A DNA stretch of 64,000 nt from the NCBI RefSeq assembly GCF_052116585.1, contig NZ_JBQKKT010000001.1, positions 62,001 to 126,000 of the forward strand, in the 5' to 3' direction. Positions within the stretch are counted from its first letter, which is position 1. Each line of letters opens with the position of its first letter. Source of the DNA: Luteococcus sp052116585. Its GTDB lineage: Bacteria > Actinomycetota > Actinomycetes > Propionibacteriales > Propionibacteriaceae. Positions 35,266 to 42,254 of this stretch are shown in pieces. The notes below the pieces were generated by a model that was given only the letters and a program-made list of their open reading frames with translations, was not told where the DNA came from and did no database searches. A program made the position numbers and the translations under genes.

Positions 35266-35916
35266 ATGCCCAGCACAGCCACGAAACCCGGAACCAGACT
35301 CATGTCCGCCTTCGAGCACCCGTCCCTCAACCTGCCCGTCACCCAGGAGCAGCGCGAACGAAGCCTGGAGTACCTGCAGGGCGCCTATGCAGAGGGCCGG
35401 CTGACCATCTATGAGTTCGACTCCCGCGCCGGAACGGTGCTCTCCGCCACCACACGTCGAGAACTGAACCAGGCCTTCACCGGTCTGGCCCGTGTGCCCG
35501 TGGGCACCGGGGCAACACTCCTTGGTCGGCGTCGCTCCTCGGGGCCGGGAGCCGGGGCCAGGGTCGGTGCGACGGTGGCCCACCTGAGCGGTCTCGGCAG
35601 CTTCGTCGTCGGGCCTGCAGTCGTCTATGCGATGGCCCCGCACGGAGGTTACGCACGCCGGGAGGCCGCCAAGGCCTTCAACTTCCAACTGGTCTCCCTC
35701 GTGGTGCTCGCAACGCTGTCGATCTTCCTCGACGGCTTCCTGGGTGGAGCCCTTCTGGGCGTGGCCGGCTTTGCCTGGCTGATGCTGACCATCGCGGGCG
35801 TTGCCCATGCCGGTTCTGGCGATGACTGGCGCAACCCCGTCTCCAGGGTCGTGCCGCTGCGCTTGCTCGACGAGGGCGATCCGGTGGGGCGTGGCCCCAA
35901 GCAGCTCGGGCGCTGA
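35266..35916 (+). CDS. DUF1707 (SHOCT-like) plus DUF4870-type membrane protein
   Basis: A 216-residue protein. Residues about 25-65 (VTQEQRERSLEYLQGAYAEGRLTIYEFDSRAGTVLSATTRREL) match the short DUF1707 motif found at the N-terminus of actinobacterial membrane proteins. Residues 100-185 carry three hydrophobic segments (LSGLGSFVVGPAVVYAM, FQLVSLVVLATLSIFL, LLGVAGFAWLMLTIAGVAHA) as in DUF4870 proteins. Function is unknown. ATG 35266 has CAGACT 6 nt upstream. It lies just before ssrA on the same strand. Confidence 0.75.
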   Translation: MPSTATKPGTRLMSAFEHPSLNLPVTQEQRERSLEYLQGAYAEGRLTIYEFDSRAGTVLSATTRRELNQAFTGLARVPVGTGATLLGRRRSSGPGAGARVGATVAHLSGLGSFVVGPAVVYAMAPHGGYARREAAKAFNFQLVSLVVLATLSIFLDGFLGGALLGVAGFAWLMLTIAGVAHAGSGDDWRNPVSRVVPLRLLDEGDPVGRGPKQLGR

Positions 35917-36040
35917 CCATCCGCTGGGCATCCGTGCCGCGTCGGCACGGGGTCACAGGAATATTCGGTGGCGCGGGCAGCGTTCAACGGGTAATCTTGT
36001 ACAACCGGCTTGTTGGTGCAGGTCGGCGTACAACTCAACA

Positions 36041-36410
36041 GGGGGTGACTGGTTTCGACTTGGGACGGTAGTTCCAGGGGAAGCGGGCCGTGAATCCAGG
36101 GTCAACACGTAAATGTTCCCCGGAAACCTATAACTGCCGACACCAATCGCGCAGACTTCGCTCTCGCTGCCTGAGCAGTGACCGAAGGGTCAGCCCGGAT
36201 GTAGCCTTCCGTCCGGTTCCTGGCCTCATCAAGGAGGCTTGCTGATCGACCTGTGTGTCAGGGGTCGATCGGGACTCAACTGATACTGGGCCTGTCCACG
36301 ACGTGCTGCAGAGAGCGTGGGGGCCGAGAAAAGCATCAACCGCAGCTGCGCCCGGAGAAGACCTGGTTCGCCTCTTGAGGACGCGGGTTCAATTCCCGCC
36401 ACCTCCACCA
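36041..36410 (+). ncRNA. ssrA: Transfer-messenger RNA (tmRNA)
   Basis: A 370-nt tmRNA, which rescues stalled ribosomes together with SmpB. The 5' GGGGGTG pairs with CACCTCC near the 3' end, followed by A and an encoded CCA (36408-36410). The T-arm GCGGGTTCAATTCCCGC lies at 36383-36399. The tag reading frame begins at the GCC resume codon 36136 and encodes ADTNRADFALAA before TGA 36172-36174; the ALAA end is the usual protease signal. A TACAAC box about 6 nt before position 36041 may be the -10 element. The repeat array starts directly after its 3' end. Confidence 0.95.
36136..36174 (+). other. tmRNA proteolysis-tag reading frame
   Basis: GCC resume codon followed by codons for ADTNRADFALAA and a TGA stop, inside ssrA. 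The hydrophobic ALAA terminus is the ClpXP-type degradation signal known from other tmRNAs. Confidence 0.9.
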
Positions 36411-36482
36411 ATTCCCGTTCGCGGGAATCCGATTCATCCTGTTGTCAATGATGGCCGCTCCTTCTGGGGGCGGCCATTGTTG
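36383..36482 (+). repeat. tmRNA-tail repeat, copy 0 (the intact ssrA end, TTCG hairpin and terminator)
   Basis: This is the reference copy of a composite repeat. It consists of the true ssrA T-arm and acceptor end, then the hairpin ATTCCCG-TTCG-CGGGAAT (36411-36428), a spacer GATTCATCCTGTTGT, and the terminator hairpin around 36446-36482 (CAATGATGGCCGCTCC with a partly wobble-paired GGGGCGGCCATTGTTG). Copies 1, 2 and 4 downstream share the hairpin and terminator almost base for base. Confidence 0.8.
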
Positions 36483-36491
36483 GTTTTGGTC

Positions 36492-36950
36492 TCACACCTG
36501 TGGCAGCCAGCCAGCAGCCTCGTCAGGTTCCATGAGAGGAGTCACCCAGTAGTCGAGATGGACGTCCTTGAGCTTCTTCCAGATCGGCTGCGTGGGGTCA
36601 CGCGGGCTCGCGGTTGCCACCAGGACGTCGGGGCCGTGGATTGCCAGGCGTTCACGGCAGACGCCGCAGGGGCTCAGCACCAGGTATCGCCCGTCTGTGT
36701 GCCGTGACAGACAGATCGAAGCGACGATGCGCTGGCCCAATCGGTACGCGGCGCAGAACGGCTCCGTTTCATGGCATAGTTCGACGCTCGAGTTGACAAC
36801 ATCGGGCGCGGTCCCGATCAGGATGGTTCCGTCGGCCAGCAACATGGCAGCTGCGCCTAGATAAGGCTGATCGGCGGGGTAGCGGGTTTCGATGAAGTCC
36901 TGACACCGGTCCCGCAGCTCGTCGAGGGAAAGATCGAGATGGGGGCTCAT
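36492..36950 (-). CDS. Blasticidin-S/cytidine deaminase-like protein
   Basis: A 152-residue zinc deaminase of the cytidine deaminase superfamily. Zinc ligands are Cys59, Cys95 and Cys98 (ELCHETE and SPCGVCRERL), and catalytic Glu61 lies in the first motif, in the C-x-E arrangement of blasticidin-S deaminase. The real substrate could be blasticidin, a nucleoside or another aminopyrimidine. ATG 36950 has TAGCAT 8 nt before it (leaderless pattern). This is the only gene of cargo block 1, between repeat copies 0 and 1, and is read against the direction of ssrA. Confidence 0.75.
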   Translation of the reverse strand: MSPHLDLSLDELRDRCQDFIETRYPADQPYLGAAAMLLADGTILIGTAPDVVNSSVELCHETEPFCAAYRLGQRIVASICLSRHTDGRYLVLSPCGVCRERLAIHGPDVLVATASPRDPTQPIWKKLKDVHLDYWVTPLMEPDEAAGWLPQV

Positions 36951-37035
36951 GAGTCTTGATGCTACAGAGCCCTCGCTGGTAGCGAATCAGCACCCGCGCA
37001 GCGAACCGTCCATCGAATGATCGGGTGCGCGCGCC

Positions 37036-37141
37036 GCCACGAGTTCGACACAGGCGCCTTGGACTCCACCATTCCCGTTCGCGGGAATCCGATTCAGCCT
37101 GTTGTCAACGATGGCGGCTCCTGCAGGAGCCGCCATTGTTG
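37036..37141 (+). repeat. tmRNA-tail repeat, copy 1
   Basis: A T-arm-like GCCACGAGTTCGACACAGGC, then GGACTCCACC, the hairpin ATTCCCG-TTCG-CGGGAAT (37071-37088, identical to copy 0), GATTCAGCCTGTTGT, and a terminator of 16 bp (37106-37121 with 37126-37141, one G-T pair). It matches copy 0 at almost every base from CTCCACC onward. It forms part of the gene-free stretch 36951-37309, whose remainder is the hipBA control region. Confidence 0.8.
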
Positions 37142-37213
37142 CACCCGGCCCGGGTTGGGATGTGAGACGGCTGAGCGTCGTGTGTGTCAGTCAGGCGAGA
37201 GTACTTCGAGTCT

Positions 37214-37274
37214 TTGACGTCGATATCACCGTCGGCATGATTGACGTCGATATAGAAGTCACGTACTATGACTT
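37214..37274 (+). promoter_or_regulatory. hipBA promoter and candidate HipB operators
   Basis: TTGACGTCGATAT occurs twice (37214-37226 and 37241-37253). The second copy supplies a -35 box TTGACG (37241-37246), 17 bp before a -10 box TACTAT (37264-37269). The inverted repeat AAGTCA-N7-TGACTT (37256-37274) is centred on that -10 box. The arrangement fits autorepression by HipB, which is an inference. Confidence 0.6.
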
Positions 37275-37309
37275 TCATATCGGAGTCATGTTCGTGGGTG
37301 GAGTGCTGC

Positions 37310-37570
37310 ATGCGATACGAAGGCAGGGTCTCGAGTCGGGAGTCGCTGGGGCGCATGCTGCAGCAGGCTCGCCTGGTGGCTGGCCTGACGCAGCGTGAAC
37401 TTGCGGCGCAACTCGGGACCACACAGAAATACATCTGGGAACTCGAGGCGGGTAAGCCGTCCATCCTCATGGACCGGCTGTTTGCCGCCATGGAGGCGAC
37501 AGGCTTGGAACTCACGGCCACCATCACCGTTCCTGATGATGGTGCCTCCGGTGAGGTCGGCCATGGGTGA
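37310..37570 (+). CDS. hipB: HipB-like antitoxin, Xre-type HTH
   Basis: An 86-residue DNA-binding antitoxin. The helix-turn-helix covers residues about 12-55 (SLGRMLQQARLVAGLTQRELAAQLGTTQKYIWELEAGKPS), followed by a short C-terminal strand (GLELTATITVP). I chose ATG 37310 because GGTGGAG lies 6 nt before it. The in-frame ATG 37268 overlaps the -10 box. The last 8 nt overlap hipA, the usual antitoxin-toxin coupling. It probably neutralises HipA and represses the operon. Confidence 0.85.
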   Translation: MRYEGRVSSRESLGRMLQQARLVAGLTQRELAAQLGTTQKYIWELEAGKPSILMDRLFAAMEATGLELTATITVPDDGASGEVGHG

Positions 37571-38780
37571 CCTCGTCATTGAGCTCTATGGCCAGCGTCT
37601 CGGCTGGCTGCGCGGTGACTGGCGCACCTTCGATCTGATCCCGGATCCTGCTGCTGCGCTGCATTTCGGCCTTGATGCCACCGTGATGTCGCTCGCCGTT
37701 CCCCTTCAGTTGCGCCCGACTCGATCGCGGGCGGCACTGCGGCGCAACTTTTTCGCAGAGCTGTTGCCGGAAGGGAGAATGCGCACGCGACTGGCGCAGA
37801 TCGCCGGTGTGCAGGAACACGACGTGATCGAGTTGCTCCGTCGCTTCGGGCGGGATGTGGCCGGCGCTCTCCAGATCTGGGATCCAGAGGTGCCCGGTGA
37901 GCCCAAGAGCCCCCGGCTCGAGCCGGTCGAGGAAGCCGACGTGGCTCGCATGCTGGCCGCTGTTTCGGAGGAGCCGCTCGGAAACAAGCCGATCGGTGGC
38001 AAGACGTCGCTGGCCGGTGTCCAGGATAAAATCGTCTTGGCTCGCAGCGTCGACGGTGTGTGGAATCGGGTGGTCGATGGAGCGCCATCCACTCACATCC
38101 TCAAGCCGCTCCACGCTCGGTATCCCACGTTGATCTACGACGAGGAGTACGGGGCTCGCCTGTCGCGCGCCCTCGGCTTGACCAACTACGCCACGTGGGT
38201 CGAAGAGTTCGAGGGCATCCCGGCCGTGGTGATCGAGCGCTATGACCGTGACCCTTCGGCTCCTCAAGGGCGTGTGCATCAGGAGGATGGCAGCCAGGTC
38301 CTTGGTGCGTCCGGTGTCCAAAAGTATCAGCGCGAAGGTGGCGTGGTCACCTTGGAGCGGCTGGCGAAGGCATTCCGTGGTGCGGGCGGTCCCTCGATGG
38401 TGGAGGCGCTGTTCCGGCAACTTGTGGTGGCAGTGGCCGTCGGGAACCTCGATATGCATGCCAAGAACATCTCGGTGCTCCATCCGCCCGACGGATCCTG
38501 TCGGGTGGCTCCGGTCTACGACATGGTGCCGCAGACCCACTTGCCCACCGATGGGGAACTGGCCCTGGCTGTGAATGGCGTGTATCGGCATGCCTCGGTG
38601 GCAGGCGCTGATCTGGTGGCCGAGGGCGAGGGATGGGGGATCATCGACGCCGCCGCGCTCACAGCGACGATGCTCACCGACCTCGCTGCTGCAATCAACG
38701 AAGAAACGCCGCTGCCGGGAGCTCACCCCGGCTTGGTCGACGAGATCGGTAGCTTCGTCGAGAAACTGCGCCGGGGGTGA
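37563..38780 (+). CDS. hipA: HipA-like serine/threonine kinase toxin
   Basis: A 405-residue kinase toxin of the HipA family. E. coli HipA phosphorylates glutamyl-tRNA synthetase and causes growth arrest. The expected features are intact: N-terminal HipA domain with FFAELLPEG, the autophosphorylation-loop Ser149 (GGKTSLAGVQDK), Lys181 (HILKP) for ATP, the catalytic motif GNLDMHAKN (Asp297, Asn302) and the metal-binding Asp320 (VYDMV). ATG 37563 overlaps hipB. This cargo block 2 is the only one read in the same direction as ssrA. Its own terminator is repeat copy 2 downstream. Confidence 0.88.
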   Translation: MGDLVIELYGQRLGWLRGDWRTFDLIPDPAAALHFGLDATVMSLAVPLQLRPTRSRAALRRNFFAELLPEGRMRTRLAQIAGVQEHDVIELLRRFGRDVAGALQIWDPEVPGEPKSPRLEPVEEADVARMLAAVSEEPLGNKPIGGKTSLAGVQDKIVLARSVDGVWNRVVDGAPSTHILKPLHARYPTLIYDEEYGARLSRALGLTNYATWVEEFEGIPAVVIERYDRDPSAPQGRVHQEDGSQVLGASGVQKYQREGGVVTLERLAKAFRGAGGPSMVEALFRQLVVAVAVGNLDMHAKNISVLHPPDGSCRVAPVYDMVPQTHLPTDGELALAVNGVYRHASVAGADLVAEGEGWGIIDAAALTATMLTDLAAAINEETPLPGAHPGLVDEIGSFVEKLRRG

Positions 38781-38843
38781 TGTACGGCTTCCTGCTGACC
38801 GTTCTGCATCGCGGGGCGGGCGATCAGGAGCAGATGCCCGCGT

Positions 38844-38954
38844 GCCACCACGAGTTCGACTCGTGCCCCCTGAGCTCCATAAATACCCGTTCGCGGGAAT
38901 CCGAATCATCCTGTTGGCTGCGATGGCCGCCCGATTGTGGGTGGCCATCGTTGC
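38844..38954 (+). repeat. tmRNA-tail repeat, copy 2
   Basis: GCCACCACGAGTTCGACTCG is followed by TGCCCCCTGAGCTCCAT, a TTCG hairpin with one mismatch (38883-38900), CCGAATCATCCTGTTG, and a shorter terminator (CGATGGCC at 38921-38928 with GGCCATCG at 38943-38950). The 105 nt between this copy and the next gene (38955-39059) show no further element. Confidence 0.75.
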
Positions 38955-39059
38955 GCTTGCACGCGACACCCTCCGTGTGAAGCGCGAACTGTTGTCTCGG
39001 TGCTACTCGATCAATCTCTTGGCAGACGTCACAAGGGGCGGTAGTCACCTAAGGGGTGG

Positions 39060-39868
39060 CTATGGCGTGGGCTCGCGGTGCCAGACGGCTGGCGTCGTGG
39101 TCGTGATAGGCACCAGACCAGCGCGCTGAAGGATCGGGCGCGAGAATTCCGTGCAATCGGATTGCAGGAATCGGTATCCCCGCTGTTGGGCGGACTCGGC
39201 GCGGGCCGCGGTGAGGGCACGGTACAGGCCCTTGCCTCGATGTTCTGCCTCGCACGCTCCGCCCCAGAGACCAGCGAACTCGGTGCCGACGACGAAATCG
39301 ATGCGACCGAGCAGACGATCTGCCCCTCCGGCCCACGGACGAACCACATCTCAAAGGACTCGGGGTCCTTCTCCCATCGGGCGACCAAGGCCTCGCCGAG
39401 CGTCGCCGAATCCGCGGGAGTGTCGCCAAAGACCCGCCCGGCGAGCGCCTCGGCTTCGCGGATCTCGTCGGCGGAGGTTGCCCGGATGACGCCATAGCCG
39501 GCGGGGATGGGATCGGCAGCCTCGATCGCCGACTCGACGGTTCCGGCCATGACTGTCTCCTGCTCTTCGAACTCGAAGCCGCGCTGCGTGAGCAGGTCCA
39601 CCAAGTCGGGAAGATCGTCGTGTCCGCGGGTCTTCCACTTCACCTGGGTGATGCGTGTGTCGTCGACGTAGTGGGCCAGTGCCGCGTCGATCAGCGCCGC
39701 CAGGTCCATCTCCTTGGGAATGGAGCGATAGGTCAGAAAGCCGCGTCCCCGCTCGGGCCAAGTCGCTGCCAGCAGCGGTCCGATGCGTGACACTTCAGGC
39801 GCCTCGGCCACCTCAGCTTCATCGCGCAGCTGGGTGTCGTACAGGTGGAGCAGCGGTTCGGAATCCAT
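39060..39868 (-). pseudogene. GNAT acetyltransferase gene with a frameshift
   Basis: Residues of one frame (from ATG 39868, MDSEPLLHLYDTQLRDEAEVAE...) run to ...FVRGPEGQIVCSV and then turn into low-complexity sequence. The acetyl-CoA fold continues in the neighbouring frame as GRIDFVVGTEFAGLWGGACEAEHRGKGLYRALTAARA to HREPTP. The change occurs near 39305-39325. Both halves together would form a roughly 270-residue GNAT protein with the EHRGKGLYRAL acetyl-CoA motif. ATG 39868 has TATGCT 7 nt upstream. It is either a recent pseudogene or a sequencing error. It is the sole gene of cargo block 3. Confidence 0.7.
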
Positions 39869-39975
39869 GCGGCTGAGCATAGGAGCTCGAGCCATCAGGC
39901 GCGACGGAGTTTGCGTCTCCCAAGCTGCGAGGCCGCCAGCGGGCCCGGCAACGCAGCAGCAGATGCTCGCGTAGC

Positions 39976-40058
39976 GCCAAAAGTTCGACACATACCCCCT
40001 GAGCTCCACCCCTGTGACACCAAGGCCGGGGCCGCTGATGCGGTCCCGGCCTTGGTGT
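39976..40058 (+). repeat. tmRNA-tail repeat, copy 3 (variant)
   Basis: It shares GCCAAAAGTTCGACACAT and CCCCCTGAGCTCCACC with copies 2 and 4, but lacks the TTCG hairpin. The terminator is a different 14-bp perfect stem (ACACCAAGGCCGGG 40017-40030 with CCCGGCCTTGGTGT 40045-40058). Confidence 0.65.
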
Positions 40059-40134
40059 GTTTGCGGGGGTGAACCACGACAGCGTATGCGTGATCATGTA
40101 GCCGGTGGACGAGTCGATTGGATGCCCTGCTGGC

Positions 40135-40608
40135 TCACAGATCGATGTGCATGTCGAAGTTGGGTACGGCCACTGCGTGGACTGTGTTCTCCAGATTCTC
40201 GGCGTCGACGACGAATCCGAGGCGCTCGAGGGCTGGGCGGGCAGCTCGGCTCGCATGGGTCGTGATGGAGCGGAACTCGCGTCTGCGTGCCTCAGCCAGG
40301 ATCGCAGCCACGAGCTGGCGTGCGACACCTCTGCCCCCTGCCTGGGGATGGACGAAAAGCATGTCCAGCTCGCCATCCGCAGTGAGGTCGGCGAAGCCTA
40401 CGATGATTCCGTCCTGCTCGGCGACCACGGTCCAGGCGGCGCTACGGTTGTGGTTCCACCGCGCCAGATCAATCTCTGTGCCCGCCCAAGCCTGGACCTG
40501 GTCATGGTCATAGTGCTGCGCGGCAGTGACGCGGATGGCTGCTTGGTACACCCCAGCAGTCGATCCAGCGTCGTGGGGGCGATAGGGTCGAAGCGCGAGC
40601 GTTGTCAC
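40135..40608 (-). CDS. GNAT family N-acetyltransferase
   Basis: A 157-residue GNAT protein. It opens TTLALRPYRPHDAGSTAGVYQAAIR. The acetyl-CoA-binding region is LDMLFVHPQAGGRGVARQLVAAILAEARRR, and the C-terminal substrate part ends AVPNFDMHIDL. The substrate is unknown. GTG 40608 starts 17 nt after the yoeB stop. A TTG at 40650 inside yoeB is an alternative start. It forms an operon with yefM-yoeB in cargo block 4. Confidence 0.75.
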   Translation of the reverse strand: MTTLALRPYRPHDAGSTAGVYQAAIRVTAAQHYDHDQVQAWAGTEIDLARWNHNRSAAWTVVAEQDGIIVGFADLTADGELDMLFVHPQAGGRGVARQLVAAILAEARRREFRSITTHASRAARPALERLGFVVDAENLENTVHAVAVPNFDMHIDL

Positions 40609-40625
40609 GGGGACATCGTCGCGGA

Positions 40626-40886
40626 TCAGCGCCCGTAATGGTAACGGCAAGCGGCGATGCGGATCTCTTCACCAACGACCTTGTAGACCAAGCGGTGCTC
40701 GTCGCTGATCCGTCTCGACCAGTAGCCGGACAGGCCATGCTTGAGCGCTTCGGGTTTTCCGATGCCCTCGTTGCCGTTGCGGGCTATGTCCTTGATGAGC
40801 TGGTTGATGCGCCTCAGCGTGCGGCGATCCTCTGTCTGCCACCACAGGTAGTCCTCCCAGGCAGTCTCATCCCAGACGAGGATCAC
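40626..40886 (-). CDS. yoeB: YoeB-family mRNA endonuclease toxin
   Basis: An 86-residue toxin of the Txe/YoeB family, which cleaves mRNA in the ribosomal A-site when freed from its antitoxin. Typical residues are visible: WEDYLWWQTEDRRTLRRINQLIKDI, GKPEALKHGLSGYWSRRISDEHRLVYKV (general-base Glu and Arg/His region), and the C-terminal HYGR ending with the conserved Tyr. GTG 40886 starts 3 nt after the yefM stop codon. Confidence 0.88.
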   Translation of the reverse strand: MILVWDETAWEDYLWWQTEDRRTLRRINQLIKDIARNGNEGIGKPEALKHGLSGYWSRRISDEHRLVYKVVGEEIRIAACRYHYGR

Positions 40887-40889
40887 TGC

Positions 40890-41144
40890 TCAGTCCTCGA
40901 CGAGGTCGCGCTGGGTTCCGCGGCCATGCTCCAGGTTGTCGATGGAATCCAAGAGACGACGCGCATTGGCGGGGGAGCGGAGGAGGTAGGCGGTCTCGCG
41001 CAAGGACTCGTAGTCGGCCAGGGAGACGATGACGACGGGCTCGTGACCAGCGCGCGTGATGATGGTCTCCTCGCGGTTGTTGACGACGTCGTCGAGAACC
41101 TGCGCGTAATTGGCGCGTGACTCCGTGTAGCTGAGTGTCTTCAT
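40890..41144 (-). CDS. yefM: YefM-family antitoxin
   Basis: An 84-residue antitoxin of the Phd/YefM family that neutralises YoeB and binds the operon promoter. The N-terminal DNA-binding fold (SYTESRANYAQVLDDVVNNREETIITRAGHEPVVIVSLADYESL) is followed by the toxin-binding tail (LRSPANARRLLDSIDNLEHG). ATG 41144 has AGGAGG 6 nt upstream. TGTACG motifs directly before it (41156-41173) are probable autoregulatory sites. Confidence 0.88.
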   Translation of the reverse strand: MKTLSYTESRANYAQVLDDVVNNREETIITRAGHEPVVIVSLADYESLRETAYLLRSPANARRLLDSIDNLEHGRGTQRDLVED

Positions 41145-41155
41145 GATCCGCCTCC

Positions 41156-41173
41156 TGTACGTAAAACTGTACG
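41156..41173. promoter_or_regulatory. Paired TGTACG motifs before yefM
   Basis: TGTACG occurs at 41156-41161 and 41168-41173, 12 bp apart, just upstream of the yefM ribosome binding site. YefM of E. coli binds TGTACA-type sites, so these are candidate operators. Confidence 0.5.
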
Positions 41174-41236
41174 CTGACAGTGATCTGAGATCAACCGTCC
41201 TGGATCAGGCAGCGTAGGAGCAGGTGATCTCGTAGG

Positions 41237-41341
41237 GCCAGGAGTTCGACACATGCCCCCCTGAGCTCCACTGATTCCCGTTCGCGGGAATCCGAAACCT
41301 CCTGCTGATGACGATGGCGGCTCCTTTGGAGCCGCCATCGT
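41237..41341 (+). repeat. tmRNA-tail repeat, copy 4 (distal end of the array)
   Basis: GCCAGGAGTTCGACACATG and CCCCCCTGAGCTCCACTG lead into the perfect hairpin ATTCCCG-TTCG-CGGGAAT (41274-41291), CCGAAACCTCCTGCTGATG and a perfect 14-bp terminator (41311-41324 with 41328-41341). Beyond it the conserved chromosomal genes resume with TatD. Confidence 0.8.
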
Positions 41342-41363
41342 TGCGTTCCGCCCACCCCCGCGG

Positions 41364-42227
41364 TCACCGGATGCCGTAGAGCCGAGCCTGGGTCTGAAGG
41401 ACCACGGCGCGCATGTCGCCCCGACGCAGTTGGGAGAGGGTCTCGATCGTGCTGGCCAGAGCGTCGGCCACTTCTCGGGCCGCACTCATCCCTGTTGCTT
41501 GGGCAGCCCTCGCGGCTGCGGACTCGTCACCGTCCAGCGGGGGCCGGTGGGAAGGCTCGACGGGCAGGTCGGTCTCCAGCAACAGCCGGTCGGCCGGCAC
41601 CTGCCGTACATAGGCCCTACCGCGTTTGGCCTGCAGCATGTGGGGATGGACGGAGAGGTAGCCGCCCAGCTCCACCAGGCGGGTGAGCTCGTCGCTGGTG
41701 CCGGAGAAGCGGTGCACCACTGGCACGATCGCGGCGCGGGCCGCATCCAGCTCGGTGAGCAGGTCAAGCACATCGCTGGTCGAGCGGACCGCGTGGAGTG
41801 AGAGCACGTATGGCTCGTCGCCGGAGCCCTCTCGGGCCGCCTGCAGGACCAGGCCCAGGATCTGCCGGAGTACCCGTCGTTGCTGTGCGGGCGGGCAGTC
41901 CGTCGCTCGTCGTGGGCTGAAGTCCAGACCGATCTCGCCGACGAACCGGGTGCGGTGGATCTCCCGGGCGAAGAGGTCGAGCTGCTCGTCGGCGAACTGC
42001 TCGGAGCTGAGCTGCCACGGGTGGAGGCCGAGCGAGCAGAGCGGTGGGGAAGCACCCGCGGCCTCCAGCTCTGGGACCACGGCCATCAGCTCCTTGAAGG
42101 CGGATGGCGTCAAGGTCTGGGCGACGATCCGGACGTCGTGCCCGGCCAGGGCTGCCAGGAAATCACGTCGCAGCTGGACCCCGTCGAGGAAGTCGAAGTG
42201 GTGGTGGGTGTCCAGGAGAACGGGCAT
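41364..42227 (-). CDS. TatD-family metal-dependent hydrolase
   Basis: A 287-residue amidohydrolase-fold protein of the TatD type. Metal-binding motifs are THHHFDF near the N-terminus (in place of the common DTHxH), FVGEIGLDFS, SLHAV, and ETDLPVEPS close to the end. TatD proteins are 3'-5' DNA exonucleases or related hydrolases. The HHHF variant makes a different substrate possible. It begins 27 nt after the ThiF-family gene and is co-transcribed with it. Confidence 0.8.
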   Translation of the reverse strand: MPVLLDTHHHFDFLDGVQLRRDFLAALAGHDVRIVAQTLTPSAFKELMAVVPELEAAGASPPLCSLGLHPWQLSSEQFADEQLDLFAREIHRTRFVGEIGLDFSPRRATDCPPAQQRRVLRQILGLVLQAAREGSGDEPYVLSLHAVRSTSDVLDLLTELDAARAAIVPVVHRFSGTSDELTRLVELGGYLSVHPHMLQAKRGRAYVRQVPADRLLLETDLPVEPSHRPPLDGDESAAARAAQATGMSAAREVADALASTIETLSQLRRGDMRAVVLQTQARLYGIR

Positions 42228-42254
42228 GGGACCAGTCCACCGGTCAGGGCCGGA

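Noticed and set aside
37102..37398. Open frame upstream of hipB
   Set aside because: It starts inside repeat copy 1 and crosses the hipBA promoter. It has no ribosome binding site and no recognisable content.
36411..41341. Integron attC sites and integrase
   Set aside because: No GTTRRRY core pairs or integrase gene are visible. The repeats are tmRNA-tail-like with terminators, and the cargo runs in both directions, so a standard integron is not supported.
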